DNA from: JAOABP01 sp964590395
Lineage (GTDB): Bacteria; Hydrothermota; Tepidihabitantia; Tepidihabitantales; Tepidihabitantaceae
Assembly: GCA_964590395.1 (NCBI GenBank)
Contig: CAZPVT010000032.1
Coordinates: forward strand, 8,159-72,158
DNA length: 64,000 nucleotides
Reading direction: 5' to 3'
Shown: in pieces, positions 8,959 through 17,922 of the stretch
How the letters are laid out: each line of letters starts with the position of its first letter
Numbering within the stretch: position 1 is the first letter of the stretch
The notes under the pieces: generated by a model
The model's input: only the letters and a program-made list of their open reading frames with translations
Databases searched by the model: none
Told to the model about the DNA's origin: nothing
Program-made: the position numbers and the translations under genes

Positions 8959-11454
8959 TTATTTCGACTGCTCTTCGGAATCGACGGTTGATTTCGGAGA
9001 GATTGACTCCGGCGCCACTTGCTCCGGTGAACCGCCCCCCAACTTCAGCCGGCAGGTCTCAACATTTTTCCTGGCGCTCTCAGCATATTCGGAGTTACCA
9101 AAAGAATCAACTACCATCTGAAATGCCGACAACGCCAGCTTATAATCGCCGGCATTAAAATAAGCCACACCCAGATTAAAATAGACGCCCGCCCGTTGCT
9201 CATGCTCGGGAAAATAATTAAGGAACTTTTTGTATGCCCGGGCTGCTTCATCCCAGCGCTTCATCTTGGCATAGGCCTCCGCGGTAAGCAACTGCGACTC
9301 ACTGGCAACTACCGAACCAGGGAAATTCACAAAAGCCTTTTGTAACTCAACTATCGCCTCGTCGTATTTGCCGGCATTGAATAGCTCCTTGCCCCTATTA
9401 TACTGTCCCTCGGCTGCCATCTCTGACTGAGGAAAACGGCTGAGGAACTCATCCATTAGCGTGGAATCCTCTTGACCAGCGAGGAAATAACTCGTCTCCA
9501 AACTCTTGCGCACACCGGGCACCTGCTGATCAGTAGGGTAAAGATCAAGAAACTTCTGGTACTCTCGAATTGCATCAAGGTATTGCCGACGATTATAATA
9601 GCACTGGGCAGTAAGTGCCTGAGAAGCAGGGGCAAAATCGGAAAACGGATAACGTTCGATAACAAACTTAAAAGCGGCTATTGCTTTGTCATATTCCAAA
9701 GCCTTGAAATAAGTATCGCCAGTGCGAAAAGCCGCCTCAGCAACCTTCGGATTGTTCTCGGGAAACCTGTTCATCAGGTTTGTCCAGGCATCTATTGCCT
9801 GACCGTAATATCTCAACTGGTAATAGCAGTAACCGGCATAAAAAAAGCCTGGAATCGTTCCCAGGTGGTTATCGGCAAACGTATTTGTTAACGCCTCAAA
9901 CACATCCAGCGCTTTAAGATATTCCTTCTGATTAAACAAACAGTAGCCGTAACCTAAATAGGCATTGATAGTAAACAGGGTATCATTAAGCCGGCTATTT
10001 AAAAGCGCCTTGAATCCCTCGACAGCCTCACCTAATCTTCCCTGATGATAAAGGGCGTACATTCTACCCAATCGGGCATACACAGCAATGTCATCACTCG
10101 CCTTGTGAGTATATGCCTGATAATAGAAATTATCCGCCTCGTGATATTTCTGAGTGTAGTAAAACGCCTCAGCCAAACAATAAAGTGTCTTTGCTCGCCA
10201 GCCTGACTGCTCATCAGGATAGTCGGTTAGATATTTTGTGCCTAACGCTATACTTTTATCAAACTGCTTACTGGCATTGAGGGTCATTAAAAGCATCGTG
10301 GCAGTAGGCTCTCTAATTGCTGTTTGAGCAAAATTAGCTAAAACATTTTCAAACTGAATGGCAGCATTGGGATAATTGCCAATTTGATAAAATATAACTC
10401 CAGACAGATAACCGCCAACCCCAGAGAGTTCTCCGGTAGTAAACATCCGAGCGAGTTGCGCCGTTGCCAGCAGGGTCTGGGCTGTGTCCGCAGTTGCCAG
10501 CATTGCCTGAACCAGCTGCAAGTGGGCATAACTCGCTACTTTAGTGCGCGGATAATTGGCTCGCACCCGTTGAAACCGTGCTACTGCCTCTTTGGGCTGA
10601 CCTAATGCCATCTGCGCGTATCCTAAAAAATAGTTGCTACTGGCAGCGATGAAATTATTGCTGGAACGAGTTAGGGTCAGTAGGTAGCGAATTGCCGTCG
10701 GGTAGTCCTTCTGGGCAATTAGTGCGCACCCCAGAAAAAATTCGGCAAACTCCTTCAAGGGCGAAAATGGGAACTGTTCAATAAAAAATTGAAATTTTGC
10801 CCGCGCGCCATCGTAATCACGATTGGTAAATAATGCCAAACCGGTGTTGAAATGTGCTATCTGTGCCAGATACGTATTGGGAAACTGTTCGATAATTTCT
10901 TTGAATTTAAGTATCGCCAACAGAGGTTGTCCTAATCGAGCGTATGTTTTGCCCAGGTATAACTTGGCTTCCGGTAATTCCAAACCATCAAGATTTGCGC
11001 GCGCCTCTTCATAAGAGTTCCGAAAATAATATAATACCCCAAGCGCAAACCTAAGGCGTGGGTCGTTAGCATAAACTGGCTCGTTTTTTAGTTTCTCAAG
11101 AATCTCCTGGGCTTTACGATAGTTTCCCAGCATAACATGAGACATCGCAGTGCCAAATAAGGCTTCTGATTTAATATAAGAAAACTTAGCGCGCTCTTGC
11201 AAGAAGAGAAAAATTCTTAAGGCATCGTAGAATTTTCCCCGGTTAAAATAACATTCTGCAAGACAATAACGCAATTCATCGCCATATTCACTATTACCGA
11301 AATCTTTGATCAAACCTTTAAGTTTATTGATCGCCTGGTCGTATTTCTCTTCTCCTATTAATACCTGTAATTGATTATAACGTTCCACCAGTTCTCGGGT
11401 TTCTAACGGCGTCAGAATACTGATAAGAAAAGCGTATATTACCACCGTCATCAT
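8959..11454 (-). CDS. Large exported tetratricopeptide-repeat protein
   Basis: 831-residue protein with a short hydrophobic N-terminus (MMTVVIYAFLISIL) acting as signal peptide or anchor, then about twenty consecutive TPR/Sel1-like helix pairs of the YbgF/BamD type: repeated 'YDxAIxxFxxxIxxxPxSxxAxxAxxxLGxxYY' units (for example FGNSEYGDELRYCLAECYFN, EYDKAIAAFKFVIERYPFSD). It ends in an acidic, Ser-rich tail. Proteins like this act as periplasmic scaffolds between Tol/Ton-type motors and outer-membrane assemblies. It lies directly upstream of exbB and nine bases after the PorV-like gene. Confidence 0.85.
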   Translation of the reverse strand: MMTVVIYAFLISILTPLETRELVERYNQLQVLIGEEKYDQAINKLKGLIKDFGNSEYGDELRYCLAECYFNRGKFYDALRIFLFLQERAKFSYIKSEALFGTAMSHVMLGNYRKAQEILEKLKNEPVYANDPRLRFALGVLYYFRNSYEEARANLDGLELPEAKLYLGKTYARLGQPLLAILKFKEIIEQFPNTYLAQIAHFNTGLALFTNRDYDGARAKFQFFIEQFPFSPLKEFAEFFLGCALIAQKDYPTAIRYLLTLTRSSNNFIAASSNYFLGYAQMALGQPKEAVARFQRVRANYPRTKVASYAHLQLVQAMLATADTAQTLLATAQLARMFTTGELSGVGGYLSGVIFYQIGNYPNAAIQFENVLANFAQTAIREPTATMLLMTLNASKQFDKSIALGTKYLTDYPDEQSGWRAKTLYCLAEAFYYTQKYHEADNFYYQAYTHKASDDIAVYARLGRMYALYHQGRLGEAVEGFKALLNSRLNDTLFTINAYLGYGYCLFNQKEYLKALDVFEALTNTFADNHLGTIPGFFYAGYCYYQLRYYGQAIDAWTNLMNRFPENNPKVAEAAFRTGDTYFKALEYDKAIAAFKFVIERYPFSDFAPASQALTAQCYYNRRQYLDAIREYQKFLDLYPTDQQVPGVRKSLETSYFLAGQEDSTLMDEFLSRFPQSEMAAEGQYNRGKELFNAGKYDEAIVELQKAFVNFPGSVVASESQLLTAEAYAKMKRWDEAARAYKKFLNYFPEHEQRAGVYFNLGVAYFNAGDYKLALSAFQMVVDSFGNSEYAESARKNVETCRLKLGGGSPEQVAPESISPKSTVDSEEQSK

Positions 11455-11463
11455 TGCCGTTGC

Positions 11464-12804
11464 CTACTCACCGGGTCTGATTTCAATCTTTCCCTGCGGA
11501 CCTCGGGTGAGAATTGTCGTCAAAAAACCACGAAAACTGAGCGACGAATTACGCTGATCAACAACGACAATTTCGTAATAGTATTTCCCGTCAGAAACCA
11601 ACCTGCCCGCATCATCAAGCCCATCCCAAACCAATCGTGGTGGCGGTGCATCCCACCCGCTGTAACTGCGAACCACTTCGCCAAAGGCATTCTTAATTAG
11701 TACCTGCCATCGCTTTACCGATTTTCGAGCAACAAGGTGTACATCCATCCATAGTAGATTATTTCTGTCTTCTGGGGTCGGAGTAAATAACTTTGCTTGT
11801 GCATCAATCCACACACGAAATCCGCCAAAGTTGAGATTCAGACCTATCTTATGGGTGGGTGATAAACGAAATGAAGAACGGTAGTGGAGCAAAAACGTGT
11901 AATCTATACCCAGAGCCATCTTGCCCCAGGCCCGGTGTAGTCCAAGTCCAAAACTGATCTCATTACCATCAACACCTGCCCGGTGAATTAGCACTTCAGG
12001 AATAATGGCAAATTCCACTCCACCGTGAAAGGAGAGAGCTAATTTCGAGTTCCCGGTTGGATTGTAAATTGGTATGGATTCCCCACGACCTTGCCAGTAA
12101 TCAACCGCATACTCAGGAAGTATCTTACCAATTACATCAGCGGTAATGAGCACCCGATCGCCGAGCAATCTTACCGCTGTGCCTAAACGGTAGGCTCTGG
12201 GATAATAGTCGGAAAGGGTATGAAGAGTGATAACTGGTCTGATTAAATTTTGGATTGTGAGACCAAAACTAAAAGGTCCCGGGGCCTTTATCAACAACCC
12301 AGCATCAGCTCCAATGCCCACCGCGGTAAACTGGGACAAATTTTTTGTAATCAACTTCAAAGCGCCGCCCAATCCTAAAAAGTAAGTCGGATTATAGGCA
12401 TAAGCAACCTGATAAGCGTTCTCAGAGAAAATCGTTGGCTGGTATTGTTGGTTCCACGGCGTCCGAGAATCCAATCCCTCGGCACCGAAATTCAGAATGC
12501 CGATTCCAAAACTACCAAGTTCCCTTGTCGGTAACACGTAGGCGATATGCTCCAGCCGCGCGCCGTACAGCTGAGAGTGGGCAACTAACACCTCATGGGT
12601 ATTTAACTGGAATAAGCCAGCCGGGTTAAAATAAATCGCTTGAGCGTCATCAGCCACGGCAACAAAAGCCTTGCCCATTGCTAAACTGCGCGGGGCTGGA
12701 CCGTACTCCAAAAAAGCCCCGGGCAGTCCACCTTCACCGGAAAACAGCGGCTTCATTATCACCAGTATACCCAAAACAAACCTTACACCGCGGAACCGAT
12801 TCAC
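11464..12804 (-). CDS. PorV/PQ-type outer-membrane barrel with C-terminal FlgD-like domain
   Basis: The reading frame is open further upstream, but the start is taken as the GTG at 12804, which forms a GTGA overlap with the upstream gene and sits after AGGAG; this gives a signal peptide MNRFRGVRFVLGILVI. The mature N-terminus has the PorV/PQ signature ARSLAMG-like (APRSLAMGKAFVAVADDAQAIYFNPAGL), followed by an amphipathic barrel ending about residue 350. The C-terminal 90 residues (RWQVLIKNAFGEVVRSYSGW...LVWDGLDDAGRLVSDGKYYYEIVV) form a FlgD-type Ig domain. It probably sits in the outer membrane and may be the partner of the TonB protein encoded 4 kb downstream in the same operon; that link is inference. 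Confidence 0.82.
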   Translation of the reverse strand: MNRFRGVRFVLGILVIMKPLFSGEGGLPGAFLEYGPAPRSLAMGKAFVAVADDAQAIYFNPAGLFQLNTHEVLVAHSQLYGARLEHIAYVLPTRELGSFGIGILNFGAEGLDSRTPWNQQYQPTIFSENAYQVAYAYNPTYFLGLGGALKLITKNLSQFTAVGIGADAGLLIKAPGPFSFGLTIQNLIRPVITLHTLSDYYPRAYRLGTAVRLLGDRVLITADVIGKILPEYAVDYWQGRGESIPIYNPTGNSKLALSFHGGVEFAIIPEVLIHRAGVDGNEISFGLGLHRAWGKMALGIDYTFLLHYRSSFRLSPTHKIGLNLNFGGFRVWIDAQAKLFTPTPEDRNNLLWMDVHLVARKSVKRWQVLIKNAFGEVVRSYSGWDAPPPRLVWDGLDDAGRLVSDGKYYYEIVVVDQRNSSLSFRGFLTTILTRGPQGKIEIRPGE

Positions 12805-14426
12805 CACACCACTCCTAATCGGTAACTCTTTTTTACAATAATTCCGGTGTGCATCTCTCCTAATATCTGAACCACATAAATCCCCGAGGCAACTCGTCGA
12901 TGCTGAAGATTGCGACCGTTCCAAATAACACGATTACGACCCGCCTTGCCACCATTTCTTCCTGCCAAGAATTTTTCGTAATAGACCTCATTACCAAAAG
13001 GGTCGAAGATCCGTAATTCAATTGGACAATCCCGGGGTAGCGTATAGTAAACTGCTACCGCATCACTGTTAAAACCGAAGGGATTCGGAACTGCATAAAA
13101 GCCAGTATCTGATTTGACATAAATCACCACCGATGATTCTGCCGTACCGGAACTAACCATGATCGTATCAAACTCATCCTGCCACGCCCCGGAGCAAATA
13201 AATCTGGCAACTGCGCTACCAAGTGTATCAGTCAAAACTGTCTCATCGAGCATTTTCCCACTGCCGTAGAGAACGGAAAATCGGCAGACAGCTGCTGTTA
13301 TCGGCTGAAAATTCGCATCCCGAACCCGGACATTGATATAAGTAGTCTCGTTTAAATTGATAGTATCGTTGGGCGCTATTGAAATTTCCAGCACTCTCCC
13401 CCTGGCTTTAATATCCAGAAATGTTCGGTAAGATTCATACTGGCCATTTTGCTCGGTGACCCAAATATTCTGATTGTCCCCGGCGAAATTGAATTTCACT
13501 GAAAACACCGCACTGTCAGATAATAACATCTCACCGGGCACAAACTCTGCCGAAAAATCCGACTGTAAAGAAACCGTTAACCCGGAAATGCTTACTCTAT
13601 TCCAGCATTCATCACAGGGATATACCGTTACGGAAAATGACTCTTTAACATACTGACGTAATGGCTCACCGGCTTTACCCGGCGTTTGCCATATGGCCAT
13701 CGTCGTATCACCAGGTAGGTGCCTTTCTCCCGGTAACAGTAAAAGCAAACGGGAGAACACTCCGGCATTTACGATCAGTTCTGAAGAAGTATCAGGACGG
13801 TAATTTTGTCGCATTGACGGCAGTACCAAAATCCGATGGTAACCAGCCTGCCGAAAAGTAGCGATAAAATCGCCGACGCCGTCATTGATTACACCTCCGA
13901 AAGGAAAGCGCGCAAAACTATCGGAAAAAATGAAATAAACACTGTCGATTCTAAACCGAACCGGGTTACACCATAGATCGGTAAGAAAAACCTGAAAATT
14001 AAATTCCTCTCCTGCGTTAAGGTACTCAGGAGTGCCCAACCTCCCTTCTCTCGTTCCCGACCTTAATGTTTGTCCAGGTAATATAACCACAAATCTTGCC
14101 GGTGATCCGGGCAAAACAGTAAAAAAATTGCTACCACTCGTTACCTGCAAGGAATCATCAGTACACCGGAGTTGTAAACTATCCGCCAGAGTCAAAATGA
14201 CCCTGCCCTGCCATACTCCATTACGGAAAGGACCGACCACATTAGGAAAAACATAGGCACCGCGATTGGTGGTAAGAAATGCCGGGCGATTGTAATTATA
14301 TATATTACCATTGACATCGCGGGTAATTATTGTAATCAAAACTGATTCGCCGACGACCTGTGGAGAGGAGATTTGGGTTATCTCAAAATAATTTAATTGT
14401 GCCGCCAATAACAGTAAAAAAATCAT
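12801..14426 (-). CDS. Secreted multi-Ig-domain protein with FlgD-like C-terminus
   Basis: First gene of the Ton/Exb operon. From ATG 14426 the product is 541 residues: signal peptide MIFLLLLAAQL, then several Big/invasin-type Ig repeats (for example SVLITIITRDVNGN, TTYINVRVRDANFQPI, TLTDTLGSAVARFICSG), and a C-terminal FYAVPNPFGFNSDAVAVYYTLP...IRIFDPFGNEV-type module ending VIWNGRNLQHRRVASGIYVVQI, the classic FlgD-Ig/T9SS-like tail. A TTG ten codons upstream is open but lies inside the promoter; the promoter -10 box ends 9 bases before the ATG, so translation is probably leaderless. No adhesin or enzyme motif is visible. Confidence 0.8.
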   Translation of the reverse strand: MIFLLLLAAQLNYFEITQISSPQVVGESVLITIITRDVNGNIYNYNRPAFLTTNRGAYVFPNVVGPFRNGVWQGRVILTLADSLQLRCTDDSLQVTSGSNFFTVLPGSPARFVVILPGQTLRSGTREGRLGTPEYLNAGEEFNFQVFLTDLWCNPVRFRIDSVYFIFSDSFARFPFGGVINDGVGDFIATFRQAGYHRILVLPSMRQNYRPDTSSELIVNAGVFSRLLLLLPGERHLPGDTTMAIWQTPGKAGEPLRQYVKESFSVTVYPCDECWNRVSISGLTVSLQSDFSAEFVPGEMLLSDSAVFSVKFNFAGDNQNIWVTEQNGQYESYRTFLDIKARGRVLEISIAPNDTINLNETTYINVRVRDANFQPITAAVCRFSVLYGSGKMLDETVLTDTLGSAVARFICSGAWQDEFDTIMVSSGTAESSVVIYVKSDTGFYAVPNPFGFNSDAVAVYYTLPRDCPIELRIFDPFGNEVYYEKFLAGRNGGKAGRNRVIWNGRNLQHRRVASGIYVVQILGEMHTGIIVKKSYRLGVVW

Positions 14427-14435
14427 TACGTTGAA

Positions 14436-14463
14436 ATTATATTGCCATTGAAACAAGAGTCAA
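14436..14463 (-). promoter_or_regulatory. Leaderless promoter of the Ig/PorV/TPR/Exb/Ton operon
   Basis: Minus strand TTGACT (14458-14463), 16 bp, perfect TATAAT (14436-14441), then 9 bases to the ATG at 14426. No Shine-Dalgarno is present; the transcript should begin at or within two or three bases of the start codon. This promoter probably serves the eight genes down to 5558. Confidence 0.8.
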
Positions 14464-14476
14464 TAAAATCTCGTGA

Positions 14477-14504
14477 TTGACAACACAGTGTAACCATTTA
14501 ACCT
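14477..14504 (+). promoter_or_regulatory. Possible comEC promoter
   Basis: TTGACA (14477-14482), 16 bp, TAACCT (14499-14504). The -35 is perfect and the 16-bp spacing matches the other promoters here, but the -10 matches the consensus at only three positions. The start codon lies 28 bases downstream. Confidence 0.4.
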
Positions 14505-14532
14505 TATCTTACACGAAATTTTACCTGCCGAT

Positions 14533-16782
14533 ATGAAATATGCAGCTTTACGCACCATAATTATCATCTCGTTGGGTATATTACTCTCCAAAAACAGTTG
14601 TATTCCCTGGTATCTACCGATCCTTATGGCAATAATGGGCATCTGCTTAACCCGCTGGTCAAAAAGCTGGTCTCTTTACCTCCTTCTTCTTTGCGCAGCG
14701 TTTGTCTATGCTCGAACCCAAGAAGGTACTATGTACCATCCAAATACTTATCAGGTATCAAACTTCACCGGCGTGATAATAGAAGAGCCATGGCAAAACA
14801 ACCAGATGGTGGTTAAACTTCAGCCCCCTTTGATGGGAAAGTTACTCATCTACCTGCACGACTCTATTCCCAACCTGTCTTATGGCAATTTAATTCTCGT
14901 TCAATCTAAAATCAAACCGTTTTCCTTTCCGCGGAACCCTGGGATACCTGACTATAAACATTACCTAACGCAACGGGGTTTTGTTGGCTTTACTACCGTG
15001 AAGACAGGACAGATAAAACTAATCAAACGGGGACAAGGTAATTTTATTTTAACGAAGCTCGTCTTGCCGGTGCACCGTCATCTCTTAAGCACGATACATA
15101 AATATATAAATCCACTCGAAGCTAACTTACTTACCGGTTTTCTGCTGGGGGAAAAATCAAACCTCCCCCAGGATTTAAAGGAGGCGTTGACCCACTCGGG
15201 ACTAGGGCACCTTTTAGCGGTCTCTGGTCTTCACATTGGTATCGTTGTTAGCGCCATCTTTTTACTATTAACCATCATCAATGTCCGGGGCTGGTGGCGC
15301 TTTGGCATTCTAACATCCACCACCTTCTTCTATACTATGCTTGCTGGCTGGAACTCGCCTGGGATACGAGCCGCATTTATGACTCTAATGCTGTTTTTAA
15401 GTCTTCCACTCCAGCGCCGGACAACACCTCTTGTCAACCTCAGTGTTGCGGGGATTGTTATTTTACTTATTACCCCCTGTGCCATCTTTGATATTGGCAC
15501 GCAACTTTCCTTCTCTGCTACAGCAGCAATCATCACTATTTTCCCAAAACTCAACTCCGCATTAGTTAGATGGCGAGCCCCTAGTTCCGTGCGTAACTAT
15601 CTCCTTGCTCCTATACTGGTTTCGATCTCGGCAACGATCGGAACTATGCCACTCCTACTGCATCATTTTTACCGCGCCCAGCCCTTTTCCTTTCTATCTT
15701 CGCTTTTGGCCGTACCTTTGGTAACATTTGCTATTCCACTTGCTCTCATTAGCAGTCTGATAAATACAGTTTGCCCTTTTGTTGCCAGCATTTTCGCCCA
15801 AACTTTACAATTACTACTCTTTCTCCTCTCCGGTTTGACAATAAACCTGGGCAAATTACTTAAACCTCTGATGATCGTATCGGGAAGAATTCCTTGGTTA
15901 ACTGTTTTTTACATCTACGCCTTAATAATCTTTCTCTTGAACTACCAATTGAATTGGGCAAAAACCGCTTTCCGTATTGCCCTTATCCTTGGTCTAACCT
16001 TTTTCATGTGGAAAAAAGCCTTAGCAAAACGAGACCTCTGCTTAACATTCCTTGATACCGAAAGGGGTGATGCAGTGCTCCTGGAAGACACGTTGGGCAG
16101 GAAACTACTCATAGATCTCGGTGTGGGAAAAAACGCTGTTTTATCTGATTTCCTTTTTAGCCGGGGTATAAAAGGCATCGATGCCCTGATCATCACCCAT
16201 CCCGACTGCGACCACTACGGTGGTCTAATTGACATCAAAGGTAAGTTCAGAATTAACCGGCTGATTATCCCCACAACCGAAGGCGATTCGCTCTATCGCC
16301 GGTTGATTGCCGAATTAACGTCATTGGGGACCACGATTGAACTGGCAGGCTCAGGATACCATCTCGGTGGCTTCGGAGCGAATATCAAATTTACTGCCCC
16401 TGACCGACTGACTCGTTATCTTTACTCCCGACGATTAGTCAGCACTAACCAAATCTCGCTGGTAACTCTAATTGAGTATCAGCGCCAAACAATGCTTTTT
16501 ACTGGAGACTGTGAAGATAAAGACATCATTGAACAGACCGGTAAAAATAAAAAGGTCTTGCTTTTGAAATCACCCCATCACGGCAGTAAAAAAGGCAACC
16601 CCGAAACTCTCTTTGATGCAATAAAACCCAACTATGTAGTTGTTATGGGGAGATATCCAACCCCGGCAAAATTGGAATCCATCCTGCCATTAAAAGAAAT
16701 AAACTATATCAATACCCGAGAACATGGTGGGGTAACTATCAGACTGTTACGTAATGGCAAGGTGATTTTAACGGACAAATAA
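14533..16782 (+). CDS. comEC: ComEC/Rec2 DNA-uptake channel
   Basis: Inner-membrane channel that imports single-stranded DNA during natural transformation. The 749-residue protein has N-terminal membrane helices and an OB-like DUF4131 segment (about 60-160), the competence-domain signature HLLAVSGLHIGIVVSAIF near 235, eight or more helices to about 485, and a C-terminal metallo-beta-lactamase-like domain with ITHPDCDHYGGL, FTGDCEDKD and SPHHGSKKG. The HxDxxD-type and downstream His/Asp motifs appear intact, suggesting nuclease-like metal binding. ATG at 14533 has no clear ribosome binding site. It is divergent from the Ton/Exb operon; no comEA or pilus gene is adjacent. Confidence 0.93.
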   Translation: MKYAALRTIIIISLGILLSKNSCIPWYLPILMAIMGICLTRWSKSWSLYLLLLCAAFVYARTQEGTMYHPNTYQVSNFTGVIIEEPWQNNQMVVKLQPPLMGKLLIYLHDSIPNLSYGNLILVQSKIKPFSFPRNPGIPDYKHYLTQRGFVGFTTVKTGQIKLIKRGQGNFILTKLVLPVHRHLLSTIHKYINPLEANLLTGFLLGEKSNLPQDLKEALTHSGLGHLLAVSGLHIGIVVSAIFLLLTIINVRGWWRFGILTSTTFFYTMLAGWNSPGIRAAFMTLMLFLSLPLQRRTTPLVNLSVAGIVILLITPCAIFDIGTQLSFSATAAIITIFPKLNSALVRWRAPSSVRNYLLAPILVSISATIGTMPLLLHHFYRAQPFSFLSSLLAVPLVTFAIPLALISSLINTVCPFVASIFAQTLQLLLFLLSGLTINLGKLLKPLMIVSGRIPWLTVFYIYALIIFLLNYQLNWAKTAFRIALILGLTFFMWKKALAKRDLCLTFLDTERGDAVLLEDTLGRKLLIDLGVGKNAVLSDFLFSRGIKGIDALIITHPDCDHYGGLIDIKGKFRINRLIIPTTEGDSLYRRLIAELTSLGTTIELAGSGYHLGGFGANIKFTAPDRLTRYLYSRRLVSTNQISLVTLIEYQRQTMLFTGDCEDKDIIEQTGKNKKVLLLKSPHHGSKKGNPETLFDAIKPNYVVVMGRYPTPAKLESILPLKEINYINTREHGGVTIRLLRNGKVILTDK

Positions 16783-16793
16783 CCGACGCTCGT

Positions 16794-17741
16794 TCAGGGA
16801 ACAAATCTCAATCCCAGAGAAACCCTCTGGGCGTCGCCCAACAGACCATAAAAAAGGTAAACCAGATCAACCGCCACAACCAGTCCTGACTCCATTGTCC
16901 TTTCATAACCCATACCGAATGAAAAGCCATTCCAAAATCCTCTATATCCTCCGGATTGATACCCACCACGCAGATAAAGAATGTCCGCTTGCTTACTCGC
17001 CCCCAACTGTTTCAAATCCAATTTTACCTCACTACCTACTCCAATATTCGGACCGTAATCCGGGTACACAGAAAAGTCGCTTGCCATCAAAATATAATGG
17101 TTGAAAAACGGCAGTTTAAAACCAACTCCGCCCCGAAGATTCACCGGTGGCACCTCCCACATCTTGATAAAACGACGGGGTGTGCCCAAATGCAAAAGAC
17201 TCGCCCCAAAGGTTAAATACCTTATTGGCTGATAAAGTATCCCAAAATCAAAAGATAGTGCCCAAGAAGAAAAGGAGTCAATCCGACTTGAGACAAACTT
17301 TCCACTGCCGCCAATAGCAAAATTCTTGACCGGTCTAATTGCCAAACCCGGTCCGATGATTAAATCGCTCAATTGAAATGTCCCCAACTCCTCGCCCGTT
17401 TCGTCTCTCCTAATATCTGTAGCATTTAGATATCCACAACTCAAACCAACACCAAGTCGGTTAAATACCGGCGCTGTAAACCCGCCAGAAAAATAAGCAA
17501 CGCCGCGCAACATCTGGCACAATGTTACCCGAACATCAAATGGACAACCAAGCGCCAGTCCAGCTGGGTTATAGAATAAACAGTTAGCATCATCTGCTAC
17601 ACCGGCAAAAACCTGCCCCATTGCCACCGGCCGAGCCCCAACACCCAATTTCAGAAAACTAAATCCGGTTATTGAAGACCCGGGACCAAGAGCAAGGCAA
17701 CTACCCGTCAGGAACACTGTCATTACTAACCAGTACCGCAC
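16794..17741 (-). CDS. PorV/PQ-family outer-membrane protein
   Basis: 315-residue barrel protein. A signal peptide (about 1-18) is followed by GFSFLKLGVGARPVAMGQVFAGVADDANCLFYNPAGLA, the diagnostic PorV/PQ (UPF0164-like) N-terminal motif. The remainder alternates in beta-barrel fashion and ends VSLGLRFVP, with an aromatic-poor but hydrophobic last strand. The start is GTG at 17741, located 6 bases after a TATATT -10 box, hence leaderless. It is monocistronic, converging with comEC 11 bases away. PorV proteins serve type IX secretion in Bacteroidota; whether that holds here is unknown. Confidence 0.85.
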   Translation of the reverse strand: MRYWLVMTVFLTGSCLALGPGSSITGFSFLKLGVGARPVAMGQVFAGVADDANCLFYNPAGLALGCPFDVRVTLCQMLRGVAYFSGGFTAPVFNRLGVGLSCGYLNATDIRRDETGEELGTFQLSDLIIGPGLAIRPVKNFAIGGSGKFVSSRIDSFSSWALSFDFGILYQPIRYLTFGASLLHLGTPRRFIKMWEVPPVNLRGGVGFKLPFFNHYILMASDFSVYPDYGPNIGVGSEVKLDLKQLGASKQADILYLRGGYQSGGYRGFWNGFSFGMGYERTMESGLVVAVDLVYLFYGLLGDAQRVSLGLRFVP

Positions 17742-17747
17742 GACAAA

Positions 17748-17775
17748 AATATATCAATATCTAACCGATTTGCAA
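17748..17775 (-). promoter_or_regulatory. Leaderless promoter of the PorV-like gene
   Basis: Minus strand TTGCAA (17770-17775), 16 bp, TATATT (17748-17753), then 6 bases to the GTG start at 17741. No Shine-Dalgarno. Confidence 0.65.
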
Positions 17776-17837
17776 GCCGACTTTTGACTTGGGCAATTAA
17801 AGCCCATTGTTTAGTGGTGCCTTTCGACTTTGTTTAC

Positions 17838-17865
17838 TTGACTTGGTTTTTCTTGCTATTAAACT
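17838..17865 (+). promoter_or_regulatory. Promoter of the etfA/Fe-S/flavoprotein operon
   Basis: TTGACT (17838-17843), 16 bp, TAAACT (17860-17865). The leader of about 50 bases ends in TTAGGAGGAATTG before the ATG of etfA, a strong conventional ribosome binding site. I see no obvious regulator site in the leader. Confidence 0.6.
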
Positions 17866-17922
17866 TCTCTGTAAACCGGTGAGTAAAGCAATTCAACGAA
17901 CTAGCTACCTTAGGAGGAATTG

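Noticed and set aside
9472..9891. 139-residue plus-strand frame opposite the TPR gene
   Set aside because: Antisense to clear TPR repeats; composition follows from repeat codons.
12805..12924. Forty-codon N-terminal extension of the PorV/FlgD gene
   Set aside because: Runs over the end of the upstream gene, lacks a signal peptide, and the GTG at 12804 has an AGGAG site and GTGA overlap.
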